From contig JBBPII010000015.1 of the NCBI GenBank assembly GCA_038040385.1, forward strand, positions 1-64,000: DNA of 64,000 nucleotides, in the 5' to 3' direction. This DNA is from Gilichinskyi gelida (GTDB lineage: Bacteria; Acidobacteriota; Thermoanaerobaculia; Gp7-AA8). The notes beneath the pieces were generated by a model. That model was not told where the DNA came from, did no database searches, and saw only the letters and a list, made by a program, of their open reading frames with translations. A program made the translations under genes and the position numbers. How positions within the stretch are numbered: position 1 is the first letter of the stretch; every line of letters starts with the position of its first letter. Shown piece after piece: positions 23,468 to 31,490 of this stretch.

Positions 23468-23939
23468 CCGCCCCCTCCAGCAGCCGCTCGAACTCCCCCG
23501 CCGGCACCGGATAGCTGAAGTGGTACCCCTGCATCTCGCGGCAGGCGTGATGCTGCAGAAAATCGAGCTGCTGCTGCGTCTCCACCCCCTCGGCCACCAC
23601 GCGCAGGTCGAGGCCGTGGGCCAGTTGCACCACCGCGCGGACGATGGCGGCGTCTTCGAAGCCGTCGGGAAGATCTTCGACGAAGTGACGATCGATCTTC
23701 AGGGCGTCGATGGGGAACCGCTTCAGGTATCCGAGCGACGAGTGGCCGGTGCCGAAGTCGTCGATGGCGATGCGCACCCCGGTGCTGCGCAGCGCGGTGA
23801 GGACGGCGAATGTCAAATCATGGCGTTGTCGGCGCTCTTGAGCAGCTCCTCGGCGTCGGCGCCGGCGTCGGGGAAGACGGTGATGCCGACGCTGGCGGTG
23901 ACGTAGAGGCGATGCCCGTCGAGCTCGATCGGCGCGGCT
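23430..23939 (-). pseudogene. decayed duplicate of the GGDEF-EAL gene
   Basis: Positions about 23480-23812 are nearly identical, with only a few differences, to the EAL-domain 3' end of the intact gene (26939-27280). They encode IAIDDFGTGHSSLGYLK, KIDRHFVEDL and VVAEGVETQQQLDFL. At 23813 the match jumps directly to a second segment (23823-23939) that corresponds to the end of the GGDEF domain (27773-27890) at lower identity. About 490 nt between them is deleted. After 23939 homology stops and the bacteriocin insert begins. No start codon or catalytic E-A-L motif remains. Confidence 0.85.
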
Positions 23940-23984
23940 CGGGTAGGGGGGTCAACATAACTAATCGTCACCTTTAGTTACCTA

Positions 23985-24013
23985 TTGACTTATGTAACTG
24001 CTGAGTCTACCTT
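23985..24013 (+). promoter_or_regulatory. sigma70-type promoter of the bacteriocin gene
   Basis: TTGACT (23985-23990) is followed by a 17-bp spacer and TACCTT (24008-24013). The predicted transcript start is near 24020, leaving a leader of about 30 nt that contains AAAGGAG (24037-24043) 7 nt before the ATG. The surrounding 23941-24050 stretch is clearly more AT-rich than the neighbouring chromosome. Confidence 0.65.
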
Positions 24014-24050
24014 CATTGCTACAGGCCTGAGTGCCCAAAGGAGAACTTTG

Positions 24051-24728
24051 ATGCGCAGAATGTTGGTCGCCCTTCTGATCCTGTCTGCGGCGGCTTCCCT
24101 GAATGCTGCTGCGCCGGGAGGCGACCGGCCGCGAACTGCCGAACGTGAGGCGATGGATACGCTCTATGGCGTTCTGGCGACAATGCCGGTCACGGACCGC
24201 AAGGTCGTATTTCACGGGCTGACACCGATGGCGAAAGCGGCGCTCTGGACAATTCACCTCGAAAGATTCTCAGCGGAACACCAACTGACGTCCGAGCAGA
24301 AGGCGTTAATTGGCCAGGCGATCGCGCTTTCTTCGCCTGCAATGTATTCGGTTGACATCTCGAATCCTAATTGGGAGAGTCTTGTACGTGCTCCGCTTCG
24401 AGAATTTGAGGAAAAGACAAGAGCTGTCTTTCCGCACGATCTCGCGGCCGAGGCGTTTGCCCAATTGGGCCCGAGCGATGTCCCGGCTGTTGCAGCAGGC
24501 GGCCTTACAAGCGCTGGAAGTGCCCCTCAGGCCGAGGGGCTGAGCCGCGGACTCAAACCTGTACCGCTGCTACCGTCGGAGTGTACCTGCTCCACGGAAT
24601 CCGACTGGTGTTGGGGATTTTCCACGTGCGGAATCGGCGGGGTAACCTGTTACCGCAGCACCGACGGAGGATGCGGAACATTATGGCGGTACGACTGCAA
24701 CAGCAAATGCAGTTACGGACACGGTTGA
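24051..24728 (+). CDS. fulvocin-C-related bacteriocin precursor
   Basis: This gene encodes 225 residues. It has an N-terminal signal peptide (MLVALLILSAAASLNA) and a helical propeptide with LTSEQKALIGQAIALSSPAMY and a PHDLAAEAFAQLGPSD segment. The C-terminus is an eight-cysteine domain starting at ECTCSTESDWC and ending YDCNSKC. The propeptide pattern, the eight cysteines and the CxCSTxSDxC and GCGTxWxY motifs fit proteins named bacteriocin fulvocin C-related. The family's founder is a small disulfide-rich Myxococcus bacteriocin (recalled from memory). The domain probably matures by export, four disulfides and removal of the propeptide. It has its own promoter, a good AAAGGAG site and a membrane-protein gene 4 nt downstream. 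Base composition differs from the flanks, suggesting transfer. Confidence 0.75.
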   Translation: MRRMLVALLILSAAASLNAAAPGGDRPRTAEREAMDTLYGVLATMPVTDRKVVFHGLTPMAKAALWTIHLERFSAEHQLTSEQKALIGQAIALSSPAMYSVDISNPNWESLVRAPLREFEEKTRAVFPHDLAAEAFAQLGPSDVPAVAAGGLTSAGSAPQAEGLSRGLKPVPLLPSECTCSTESDWCWGFSTCGIGGVTCYRSTDGGCGTLWRYDCNSKCSYGHG

Positions 24729-24732
24729 CATC

Positions 24733-25119
24733 ATGAACGAATCCCGCTCGGTTCGCCCTTTTCTCTTTGCAACATTGATCGGCATAATCGGAGGCGCTGC
24801 GCTGATTCTGACGACATTCTTGAGCCGGCGAGGGCAGATGATCTTTCTGCCATATGGCTTGTTGATCACGGCGGTCTCGTTTTATTTCTACTCACACCCG
24901 CTCGTCTCGTCTTTCCGGGCTCGCTTCGGCGTTTCTCTGGCCGCTTTTATGCTCGCTACGATCATTTTGGACACCTATCTCGTAGTGATCGTTAATCCAT
25001 CGGCGCTACATGGCCCGATATGGCACTACGTCTGGCCGCTCGGAGTGCTTCTACTTATCGGATTCGTAGTGAGCGCCGTCGTTGCCAAAGTCACGCCTGC
25101 GCGCACCAGTTCCGCCTGA
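24733..25119 (+). CDS. four-helix membrane protein, candidate bacteriocin immunity protein
   Basis: This gene encodes 128 residues with four hydrophobic helices (about residues 9-28, 36-52, 66-88 and 96-118) joined by short basic loops. I see no catalytic or binding motif. The ATG is 4 nt after the stop of the bacteriocin gene, so translation should be coupled. Small polytopic proteins directly beside bacteriocin genes are often self-protection factors; that role is inferred from context only. It could also assist export. Its stop codon lies inside the outer arm of the hairpin at 25114-25204. Confidence 0.6.
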   Translation: MNESRSVRPFLFATLIGIIGGAALILTTFLSRRGQMIFLPYGLLITAVSFYFYSHPLVSSFRARFGVSLAAFMLATIILDTYLVVIVNPSALHGPIWHYVWPLGVLLLIGFVVSAVVAKVTPARTSSA

Positions 25120-25204
25120 CGCGCTGCGACGTAACGGCAACGACGTGGGTCGAACTCGGTCCGACCCACGTCCACGCGTTTGACCTACGTTCCGAGCGTT
25201 AGGG
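25114..25204 (+). other. long imperfect palindrome resembling an integron attC site
   Basis: The outer ends are GCCTGAC (25114-25120) and GTTAGGG (25198-25204), close to the attC R-box consensus RYYYAAC / GTTRRRY. The arms CCTGACGC and GCGTTAGG pair with one G-T. An inner ACGTA/TACGT pair may represent L boxes. The centre is a perfect 11-bp stem, GACGTGGGTCG (25142-25152) against CGACCCACGTC (25162-25172). Total length is 91 nt and it begins at the gene's stop codon, both typical of attC. No attC or attI is seen at the left end of the insert and no integrase is in the window. A terminator-like hairpin is an alternative. Confidence 0.35.
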
Positions 25205-26366
25205 AACCTCTGTACAAGTAGTCGGGGCTGATGCTGTGGAAAACACGGTTCGCAGCGATACTGAGGACATGGGAAAGCAGCAGACGTTCGCGGGACTGGC
25301 GTGGAGAGAAAAGGGGAAGGTGACGCGGCGAGAGCGATTCCTCGGAGAGATGAACCAGATCATCCCGTGGAGTCGGCTGATGGCGCTCATCGAGCCGCAC
25401 TATCCGAAAGCAGGACGAGGGCGGCAGCCGCTGGGGCTGGAGAAGATGCTGCGGATCTACTTTCTGCAGATCTGGTTCGACCTGTCGGACCCGCAGGTGG
25501 AAGACGCGATCTACGACCGCGAATCGATGCGCCGGTTTGCCGGAGTGGAGCTGTCAGACGACGCGATCCCCGATGAGAGCACGATCCTGAGGTTCCGACA
25601 CCTGCTCGAGAAGCACGGTCTGGCCGAAGCGATGTTCGAAGAGATCAAGGATCTGCTCGAGCAGAAGGGCCTGCTGATGAAATCGGGGACGATCGTGGAT
25701 GCGACGATCATCGCCGCGCCGAGTTCGACGAAGAACAGCACAAGAAGCGCGACCCGGAGATGCGGCAGACCAAGAAGGGCAATGCCTGGCACTTCGGAAT
25801 GAAGGTTCATGTTGGAACCGACAAGCGGGGCGTGGTGCACAGTCTGAGGACCACGCACGCTGCCGTCGCGGACAAAACGCAACTGAACGGGCTGCTGCAT
25901 GGGCAGGAGCGAGAGATCTTCGGCAATCAGGCGTAGGAAAGAGTCGGACCGACAGCACTTCCGCGCGGCAGGGGTTCGGTACCGGGTCAATCGGCGCGGC
26001 AACTTCCACCGGCCTCTGAGCGAGCATCAGCGGAAGATCAACCGCAGCCGCTCGCGAACGCGTGCCCGGGGAAAACACGTCTTCCGCATCGTGAAGCGCC
26101 TGTGGGGCTTCGCGAAAGTCCGATACCGCGGCCTGCTCAAGAACACCACCCGCGCCTTCGCAACCTTCGCCCTCGCGAACCTGTACCTGGTTCGGAAGTA
26201 CATCGTCCCGCAGCCGGCCAGGTGCCTCGTCTGACCGGCTAAGCCTCCAATCAACTCTCGCCGGCCTCCATTCAGGATCTGAAAGAGTCATCAAACCGCG
26301 TGTCACCACTTTGCCGACAGTCGAAATGCCCGGAGTTCTCTGTAGATCGACCTGTGCAGAGCTTCC
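25203..26366. mobile_element. degenerate IS5-family insertion sequence
   Basis: The imperfect terminal inverted repeats are GGAACCTCTGTACAAG (25203-25218) and its near-inverse CCTGTGCAGAGCTTCC (26351-26366), differing at three positions. They are flanked by TTAG (25199-25202) and CTAG (26367-26370). That fits the 4-bp YTAR target duplication of IS5 elements after one change. The element is about 1164 bp, normal for the group, and holds one broken transposase gene. It inserted at the GTTAG end of the attC-like palindrome. Confidence 0.8.
25269..26234 (+). pseudogene. IS5-family transposase, frameshifted
   Basis: The first frame encodes the N-terminal region (KQQTFAGLAWREKGKVTRRE, PHYPKAGRGRQPLGLEKMLR, LQIWFDLSDPQVEDAIYD) and part of the catalytic domain (DESTILRFRHLLEKH, GTIVDATIIAAPSSTKN). 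At about 25736 coding moves to another frame (KKRDPEMRQTKKGNAWHFGMKVHVGTD). That frame stops at 25936. The C-terminal part (NRSRSRTRARGKHVFRIVK, VRYRGLLKNTTRAFATFALA) is in a third frame. The first shift is not at a slippery run, so programmed frameshifting is unlikely. The element is inactive. Confidence 0.85.
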
Positions 26367-26474
26367 CTAGCGGATGTTCGCCGGGATGGTGATGATTTCT
26401 GTCGAGCCGTCGGCCGTGACTCGCTATCAGCGTCGTGCTCGTGCCGGCAGCTGCGGCGCTTGGAGTCCATTGTA

Positions 26475-26822
26475 ATGCCCGGCGACACGCTGGAGATCCT
26501 CGGCACGGCGCTCGACAACCGCTTCCGCACCAACATCGGGCTGGTGGACATCGCCGCCAGCTTCTCCACGACCGCGCCGCGCGCCCTCATCGAGATCATC
26601 GGCTCGGACGAGGAGATGCTGGACAGCTTCGAGACGCCGGTCCCGTCGACCGGAGGCACGCAGTTGAACGACGTCTTCCGCGCGCGCTCGCTGCGCCACG
26701 ACGCCCTGCCGGTGAAGATCCGCATCACGCCGCTGCAGGGGATGATCGGCGCCTACGCGGCGATGCTGGACAACGAATCGAACGACCCGATGTACTTCGC
26801 GGCGAACCTGGCGGCGAAATGA
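26475..26822 (+). pseudogene. duplicate of the C-terminal module of the large secreted protein
   Basis: The 115 codons match the last module of the 917-residue protein: GDTLEILGTALDNRFRTNIGLVDI, DSFETPVPS, RITPLQGMIGAYAAMLDNESNDPMYFAANLAAK. Similarity begins abruptly at about 26476 with no start signal or signal peptide upstream, so this is a truncated copy. It is clearly more diverged from its partner than the EAL segments are from theirs. Together with 23430-23939 it marks a tandem duplication of [secreted protein - GGDEF-EAL] that was later broken. Confidence 0.8.
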
Positions 26823-26823
26823 C

Positions 26824-26937
26824 ACCCTCACCCGCCGCTTCGCGGCACCTTCTCCCGCTCACGCGGGAGAAGGACTGCGTTGGCCCCTCTCCCGCGTCAG
26901 CGGGAGAGGGTGGCCGAAGGCCGGGTGAGGGTCGCGC
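26824..26937. repeat. REP-like palindrome pair, family A copy 2
   Basis: This is the same two-hairpin element as at 10684, with cores CTTCTCCCGC / GCGGGAGAAG and CTCTCCCGC / GCGGGAGAG. It lies between the convergent secreted-protein fragment and the GGDEF-EAL gene. The last codons of the EAL protein (TLTRPSATLSR) are read from this repeat. Confidence 0.8.
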
Positions 26938-28531
26938 TTTCCAGCAGCCGCTCGAACTCCCCCGCCGGCACCGGATAGCTGAAGTGGTACCCCTGCATCT
27001 CGCGGCAGGCGTGATGCTGCAGAAAATCGAGCTGCTGCTGCGTCTCCACCCCCTCGGCCACCACGCGCAGGTCGAGGCCGTGGGCCAGTTGCACCACCGC
27101 GCGGACGATGGCGGCGTCTTCGAAGCCGTCGGGAAGATCTTCGACGAAGTGACGATCGATCTTCAGGGCGTCGATGGGGAACCGCTTCAGGTATCCGAGC
27201 GACGAGTGGCCGGTGCCGAAGTCGTCGATGGCGATGCGCACGCCGGTGCTGCGCAGCGCGGTGAGGACGGCGAAGGTCAGCTCGACGTTCTCCATCGCCA
27301 CGCTCTCGGTGATCTCCAGCTCCAGGCAGCGCGGCTCGAGCCCGGCCTCGCGCAGTGCCGTGGCGACGTTCTCCACCAGTGAGTGGTCCTTGAATTGCCG
27401 CGCGGAAAGGTTCACCGCCACGCGGAAATCGGGGAAGCCTTTGTCGCGGAAGAGCCTCGCCTGCCAGCAGGCCTCCCGCAGGACCCAATCGCCGATGAGG
27501 ATGATGAACCCGCGCTCCTCGGCAACCCTGATGAACTCCTCCGGCAGCAGCAGGCCGCGCTCGGGATGGTTCCAGCGCAGCAGCGCTTCCATCCCCACGA
27601 TCTTCATGCTGCGCACGTCGATCTGCGGCTGGTAGTGCAGGACGAATTCGTTGCGCTCGATGGCCTGATGCAGTCCGCTCTCGAGCGTGAGACGCTCGCG
27701 CATGGCGAGGTTGAGCTCGTGCGTCGACATCTGATAGGTGTTCCGCCCCTCGGCCTTGGCGCGATACACGGCGTTGTCGGCGCTCTTGAGCAACTCCTCG
27801 GCGTCGGCGCCGTCGTCGGGAAAGACGGTGATGCCGACGCTGGCCGTGACGTAGAGGCGATGGCCGTCGAGCTCGATCGGCGCGGCGACGGCGTGCAGGA
27901 CTTTCTGCGCCACTACGGCGGCGTCCTCTTTTTTCTCCAGGTCCTGGAGGACGATGGTGAACTCGTCACCGCCGACGCGGGCCACGGTGTCGCCGTCGTG
28001 CACGCACTCCTTGAGGCGCACGCCGACCAGGCGCAGAAGCGCATCGCCCATGGTGTGGCCGAGGGTGTCGTTGACGATCTTGAAGTGATCGAGATCGAGG
28101 TAGAGGACCGCGACGTTCCGCTGCCGCCGCGCCGCGAGCGCCAGGGCGAGCGTGAGGTGCTCCTGAAAAAGCCGGCGGTTCGCGAGGCCGGTGAGCGCGT
28201 CGTGGTAGGCCTGATACTCGATCTGCTGCTCGGCGTTCTTCCGCTCGGTGATGTCGCGAATGAGGCCGATGACGCCCTCGTCGTGCGGCCGGTAGACGGC
28301 GGAGATCCAACGGGCACCGTGGAGCGTGTCGGGGACGGTAACCGTCTCGCCGTCGAGCGCACGCCGGAGCAGCCCTTCGACGACATGTTCGGCGTGGAGG
28401 CCGGTGAGCTCCTCCATCAAGCGATTCCGGAGGAGGCAGCGGAGGTCGCGGTCGTAAACCACGATGCCCTCGGCGGCGTTGTCGATGATCTCCGCCGCGA
28501 GCCGGCTAGGCTCCATCTCCCCCCACCACAT
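26897..28531 (-). CDS. PAS-GGDEF-EAL cyclic di-GMP turnover protein
   Basis: This gene encodes 544 residues with no membrane segment. The domains are PAS (about residues 10-95), GGDEF (about 105-265, with intact RVGGDEF) and EAL (about 285-530, with EALLRW, EITES, IDDFGTG, KIDRHFV and EGVET all present). Both diguanylate cyclase and c-di-GMP phosphodiesterase activity are possible. A cytoplasmic signal-sensing role is expected from the PAS domain. Two starts are possible: ATG 28531, with TACACT 9 nt upstream (28541-28546), or ATG 28516. The C-terminal tail is encoded by the family A repeat. A broken near-identical copy lies at 23430-23939. Confidence 0.9.
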   Translation of the reverse strand: MWWGEMEPSRLAAEIIDNAAEGIVVYDRDLRCLLRNRLMEELTGLHAEHVVEGLLRRALDGETVTVPDTLHGARWISAVYRPHDEGVIGLIRDITERKNAEQQIEYQAYHDALTGLANRRLFQEHLTLALALAARRQRNVAVLYLDLDHFKIVNDTLGHTMGDALLRLVGVRLKECVHDGDTVARVGGDEFTIVLQDLEKKEDAAVVAQKVLHAVAAPIELDGHRLYVTASVGITVFPDDGADAEELLKSADNAVYRAKAEGRNTYQMSTHELNLAMRERLTLESGLHQAIERNEFVLHYQPQIDVRSMKIVGMEALLRWNHPERGLLLPEEFIRVAEERGFIILIGDWVLREACWQARLFRDKGFPDFRVAVNLSARQFKDHSLVENVATALREAGLEPRCLELEITESVAMENVELTFAVLTALRSTGVRIAIDDFGTGHSSLGYLKRFPIDALKIDRHFVEDLPDGFEDAAIVRAVVQLAHGLDLRVVAEGVETQQQLDFLQHHACREMQGYHFSYPVPAGEFERLLESATLTRPSATLSR

Positions 28532-28548
28532 TGATCGGAGAGTGTAGC

Positions 28549-28660
28549 AGCACCCTCACCCGCCCCTCGGGCACCCTCTCCCGCTCACGCGGGAGAGGGC
28601 CCCTGAAGTTCCTTCTCCCGCTTGCGGGAGAAGGTGCCGCGAAGCGGCGGATGAGGGTCG
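28549..28660. repeat. REP-like palindrome pair, family A copy 3
   Basis: Two hairpins, with cores CTCTCCCGC / GCGGGAGAG and CTTCTCCCGC / GCGGGAGAAG, are framed by CCCTCACCCG and GGCGGATGAGGG. The element lies just downstream of the M16 protease stop codon, between it and the start of the GGDEF-EAL gene on the same strand, so it may separate the two transcripts. Confidence 0.8.
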
Positions 28661-28663
28661 CGA

Positions 28664-31420
28664 CTACTGCACCGGATTCCCGTCGGCGTCGATGAAGCGC
28701 AGCTCGCCGAGGTTCAGCTCGCGGACGCCTTTCTCGATCTTGGCGCGGTCGCCGACCACCACCCAGACGAAGTTGTTCGGGCGCACCACTTCCATCGCCG
28801 CGGCGTTCATGTCGTTGAGCACCACCGCCTTCACCTTGCCGGCGTAGGTCTCGTAGTAATCGGCAGGAAGTCCGAACGAGACCATCTCGCTGATGGACTG
28901 CGAGACGGCGCCCGAAGTCTCCCATTCCCCCGGCAGCGACTGCGTCATGTTGCCCTTGGCCATGGCCAGCTCGTCGGCGGTGACCAGGCGGTCCTTGGTG
29001 ATCTCGCGCAGCTCCTTTGCCATCTCGCTGAGCGACTCCTTGGTCTTGTCGGTCTGCACCGGGGCGAAGGCGATGAAGATGCGCTGGGCGCGGGCGTTGG
29101 GGAGGAAGCTGCCGGCGCCATAGGACCAGTGCTTGTCCTCGCGCAGGTTCATGTTGAGGCGGGAGATGAACGCGCCGCCGAGGACGGTGTTCATGGTCTG
29201 GATGGCTACCTCGTCCTTGTTGCCCCGCGGCGGAGCGACGATGCCGGCGATGAGTACCGACTGGATGGCGCCCGGCTTGTCGATGAGGTAGACGACCGGC
29301 TTGTCGTTGTACGGGACGTTGCTGATGTTCTTCTTCGGGGTCTCGCCGGGCTTCCACGAGGCGAAGAGCGCCTCGAGCTTCGGCTGGATCTCCGCCAGGG
29401 TGGTGTCGCCTACCACGATGAGAGTGGCGTTGTTCGGCTTGAACCACGTCTGGTGGAACTTGACCAGGTCGTCGCGGGTGATCTTGGCCACCGACTGCTC
29501 GGTGCCGGAGCCGGTGAAGGGATTCCCGTACGCGTGGGTGCCGCCGAAGATGAGGCGCGGCAGAACGCGGAGGGCCATCTGCGTCGGGGTGGCCTTCTCG
29601 CGCTGGATGTTGGCGATCTGCAGTTTCTGCCGCCGCTCGAAGTCGCTCTTGGCGAAGGCGGGATGCAGGATGACGTCGGAGTAGAGGGCGAGAGTCGGAT
29701 CGAGCTGGTTCTTCAGCGCCGAGACGTTGACGAACGACATATCGATGTTCGAGCCGGTGGCGAGGTTCGCGCCGAGGCGCGAGAGCTCGGTGCTCATCTC
29801 GATGGCGCCCTTGGAGGTGGTGCCGTCCTCCAGGGTGCGCATGGCCAGCGACGCGGTGCCGGGATTCGCCCCCAGGTCGGACGCGTAGCCGGCGTCGAAC
29901 AGCATGGCGAAATTCACGATCGGAACGCTGTGCCGCTCGGCCACGATCACCTGTAAGCCGTTGGAAAGCCTGGCTCTCTTCAGCTCGGGGAACTTCGGCG
30001 CGGGCGGCTCACCCGGCTCCGGCATCGACTTCCGGTCGGCGCCCTGCGGGGCCGGCGCGAGGTTGGGGTAAGGAACGATCCCCAGGTTGTACACGCCGTC
30101 GCCGAGCCACTTGTTGGCTGCGCGCTTGATGTCGGCGGGGGTGGCCTTGGCCACCCACTGCAGGGTCTTCTTGTACGAGTCGGGGCTGCCGCCGTAGACG
30201 GTGCTCTGGGCCAGGATGTCGGACTTGCCGCCGAAGCCGCCGATGCGCTCCGCGCCGCGGACGAAGCGGGCGAACCACAGCGTGCGAATTCGGTCCAGCT
30301 CCGACTGCGTCGGTCCGTCCTTGAGAAGTTTCGCCATCTCCTCGTTGACGGCCTTCTCGACCTTGGTCAGATCATCGCCCGGCTTGGCCGTCGCGGTGAT
30401 GTAGAACAGGCCGCCGATCTCGCGGCTGTCGAGGAACGCGCCGACCGTGGTGGCAATCTGATCGTCGTAGACCAGACGCTTGTAGAGACGCGAGGCTTTG
30501 TCGCTGTTGAGGATGTCCGAGAAGAGGTCGAGGTAGGTGGAGTCGGCGGTGCCCTGGCCCGGGATGTTCCAAACCTGGTAGAGACGCGCCTGCGGGACGC
30601 GATCCTGTGCTACCTGCCGCTGCCAGCCCGTGCGCGGCGCCACCCACGACTGGAAGTGCGCCACCGGCGGTCCCGGCGGGATGTCGCCGAAGTACTTCTC
30701 CACCTTCTGCCGCGCGGTTTCGGCGTCGATGTCGCCGGCCACGACCAGCACGGCGTTCGACGGGCCGTAGTAGGTCTTGAACCACTCCTTCACATCGTCG
30801 AGCGACGCGGCGTTGAGGTCTGCCATCGATCCGATGACGGTGTGTGCGTACGGATGCCCGGCCGGCCAGGCCGCGGCGGTGACCAGGTCTTCGCTGATGG
30901 CGTACGGCTGGTTCTCCCCCTGCCGCTTCTCGTTCTGCACCACGCCGCGCTGCTCGTCGAGCTTGTCCTTGTTGATGGCGCCGAGCAGATGGCCCATGCG
31001 GTCCGACTCCAGCCAGAGGACCATGTCCACGGCGGAGGCGGGGACGTTCTGGAAGTAGTTCGTCCGGTCCTCGTTGGTGGTGCCGTTGAGGTCCGTGGCG
31101 CCGACTTTCTCCAACGCCTTGAAGTAGTCGGTGTTGAAGTTCTCGCTGCCGTTGAACATGAGGTGCTCGAACAAGTGCGCGAAGCCGCTCTTGCCGGCCG
31201 GCTCGTTCTTCGAGCCGACGTGGTACCAGATGTTGACGGCGACGATCGGCGCCTTGCGGTCCTCGTGGACGATGAGGGTCAGACCGTTTTTCAACTTGAA
31301 CTGCTTGTACGGGATGTCGACCTGCGGCACGTTCGCCGAGGCGGGTTTGTCAGCCGGCTTCGCGGCGAAGGCGAGTGCGGCGACGAGCAGGAAAGCCATC
31401 GAAAACTTCACTGGGCGCAT
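28664..31420 (-). CDS. M16-family zinc metallopeptidase, double-domain, secreted
   Basis: This gene encodes 918 residues with a signal peptide (MAFLLVAALAFAA). The N-terminal M16 unit carries the inverted zinc motif HLFEH (His82, Glu85, His86) with its downstream TNEDRTNYF substrate loop. The C-terminal unit, from about residue 480 (LSNGLQVIVAERHSVPIVNFAMLFDAG), lacks the zinc ligands, as usual for the non-catalytic half. It should degrade peptides in the periplasm. The ATG at 31420 has AGGAGG 5 nt upstream. A possible promoter farther upstream (TTGCAA, 19-bp spacer, TATATC) is weak. Confidence 0.9.
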   Translation of the reverse strand: MRPVKFSMAFLLVAALAFAAKPADKPASANVPQVDIPYKQFKLKNGLTLIVHEDRKAPIVAVNIWYHVGSKNEPAGKSGFAHLFEHLMFNGSENFNTDYFKALEKVGATDLNGTTNEDRTNYFQNVPASAVDMVLWLESDRMGHLLGAINKDKLDEQRGVVQNEKRQGENQPYAISEDLVTAAAWPAGHPYAHTVIGSMADLNAASLDDVKEWFKTYYGPSNAVLVVAGDIDAETARQKVEKYFGDIPPGPPVAHFQSWVAPRTGWQRQVAQDRVPQARLYQVWNIPGQGTADSTYLDLFSDILNSDKASRLYKRLVYDDQIATTVGAFLDSREIGGLFYITATAKPGDDLTKVEKAVNEEMAKLLKDGPTQSELDRIRTLWFARFVRGAERIGGFGGKSDILAQSTVYGGSPDSYKKTLQWVAKATPADIKRAANKWLGDGVYNLGIVPYPNLAPAPQGADRKSMPEPGEPPAPKFPELKRARLSNGLQVIVAERHSVPIVNFAMLFDAGYASDLGANPGTASLAMRTLEDGTTSKGAIEMSTELSRLGANLATGSNIDMSFVNVSALKNQLDPTLALYSDVILHPAFAKSDFERRQKLQIANIQREKATPTQMALRVLPRLIFGGTHAYGNPFTGSGTEQSVAKITRDDLVKFHQTWFKPNNATLIVVGDTTLAEIQPKLEALFASWKPGETPKKNISNVPYNDKPVVYLIDKPGAIQSVLIAGIVAPPRGNKDEVAIQTMNTVLGGAFISRLNMNLREDKHWSYGAGSFLPNARAQRIFIAFAPVQTDKTKESLSEMAKELREITKDRLVTADELAMAKGNMTQSLPGEWETSGAVSQSISEMVSFGLPADYYETYAGKVKAVVLNDMNAAAMEVVRPNNFVWVVVGDRAKIEKGVRELNLGELRFIDADGNPVQ

Positions 31421-31490
31421 GAAGCCTCCTATCGAGTGTTTTTTGAGCGCGGGTAACGATATACGAAAGGTGCGGTAGCGGGTTGCAACC

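Noticed and set aside
25700..25760. Programmed frameshift in the IS5 transposase
   Set aside because: There is no slippery A or T run at the shift, and a second break with missing sequence occurs downstream, so the gene is simply dead.
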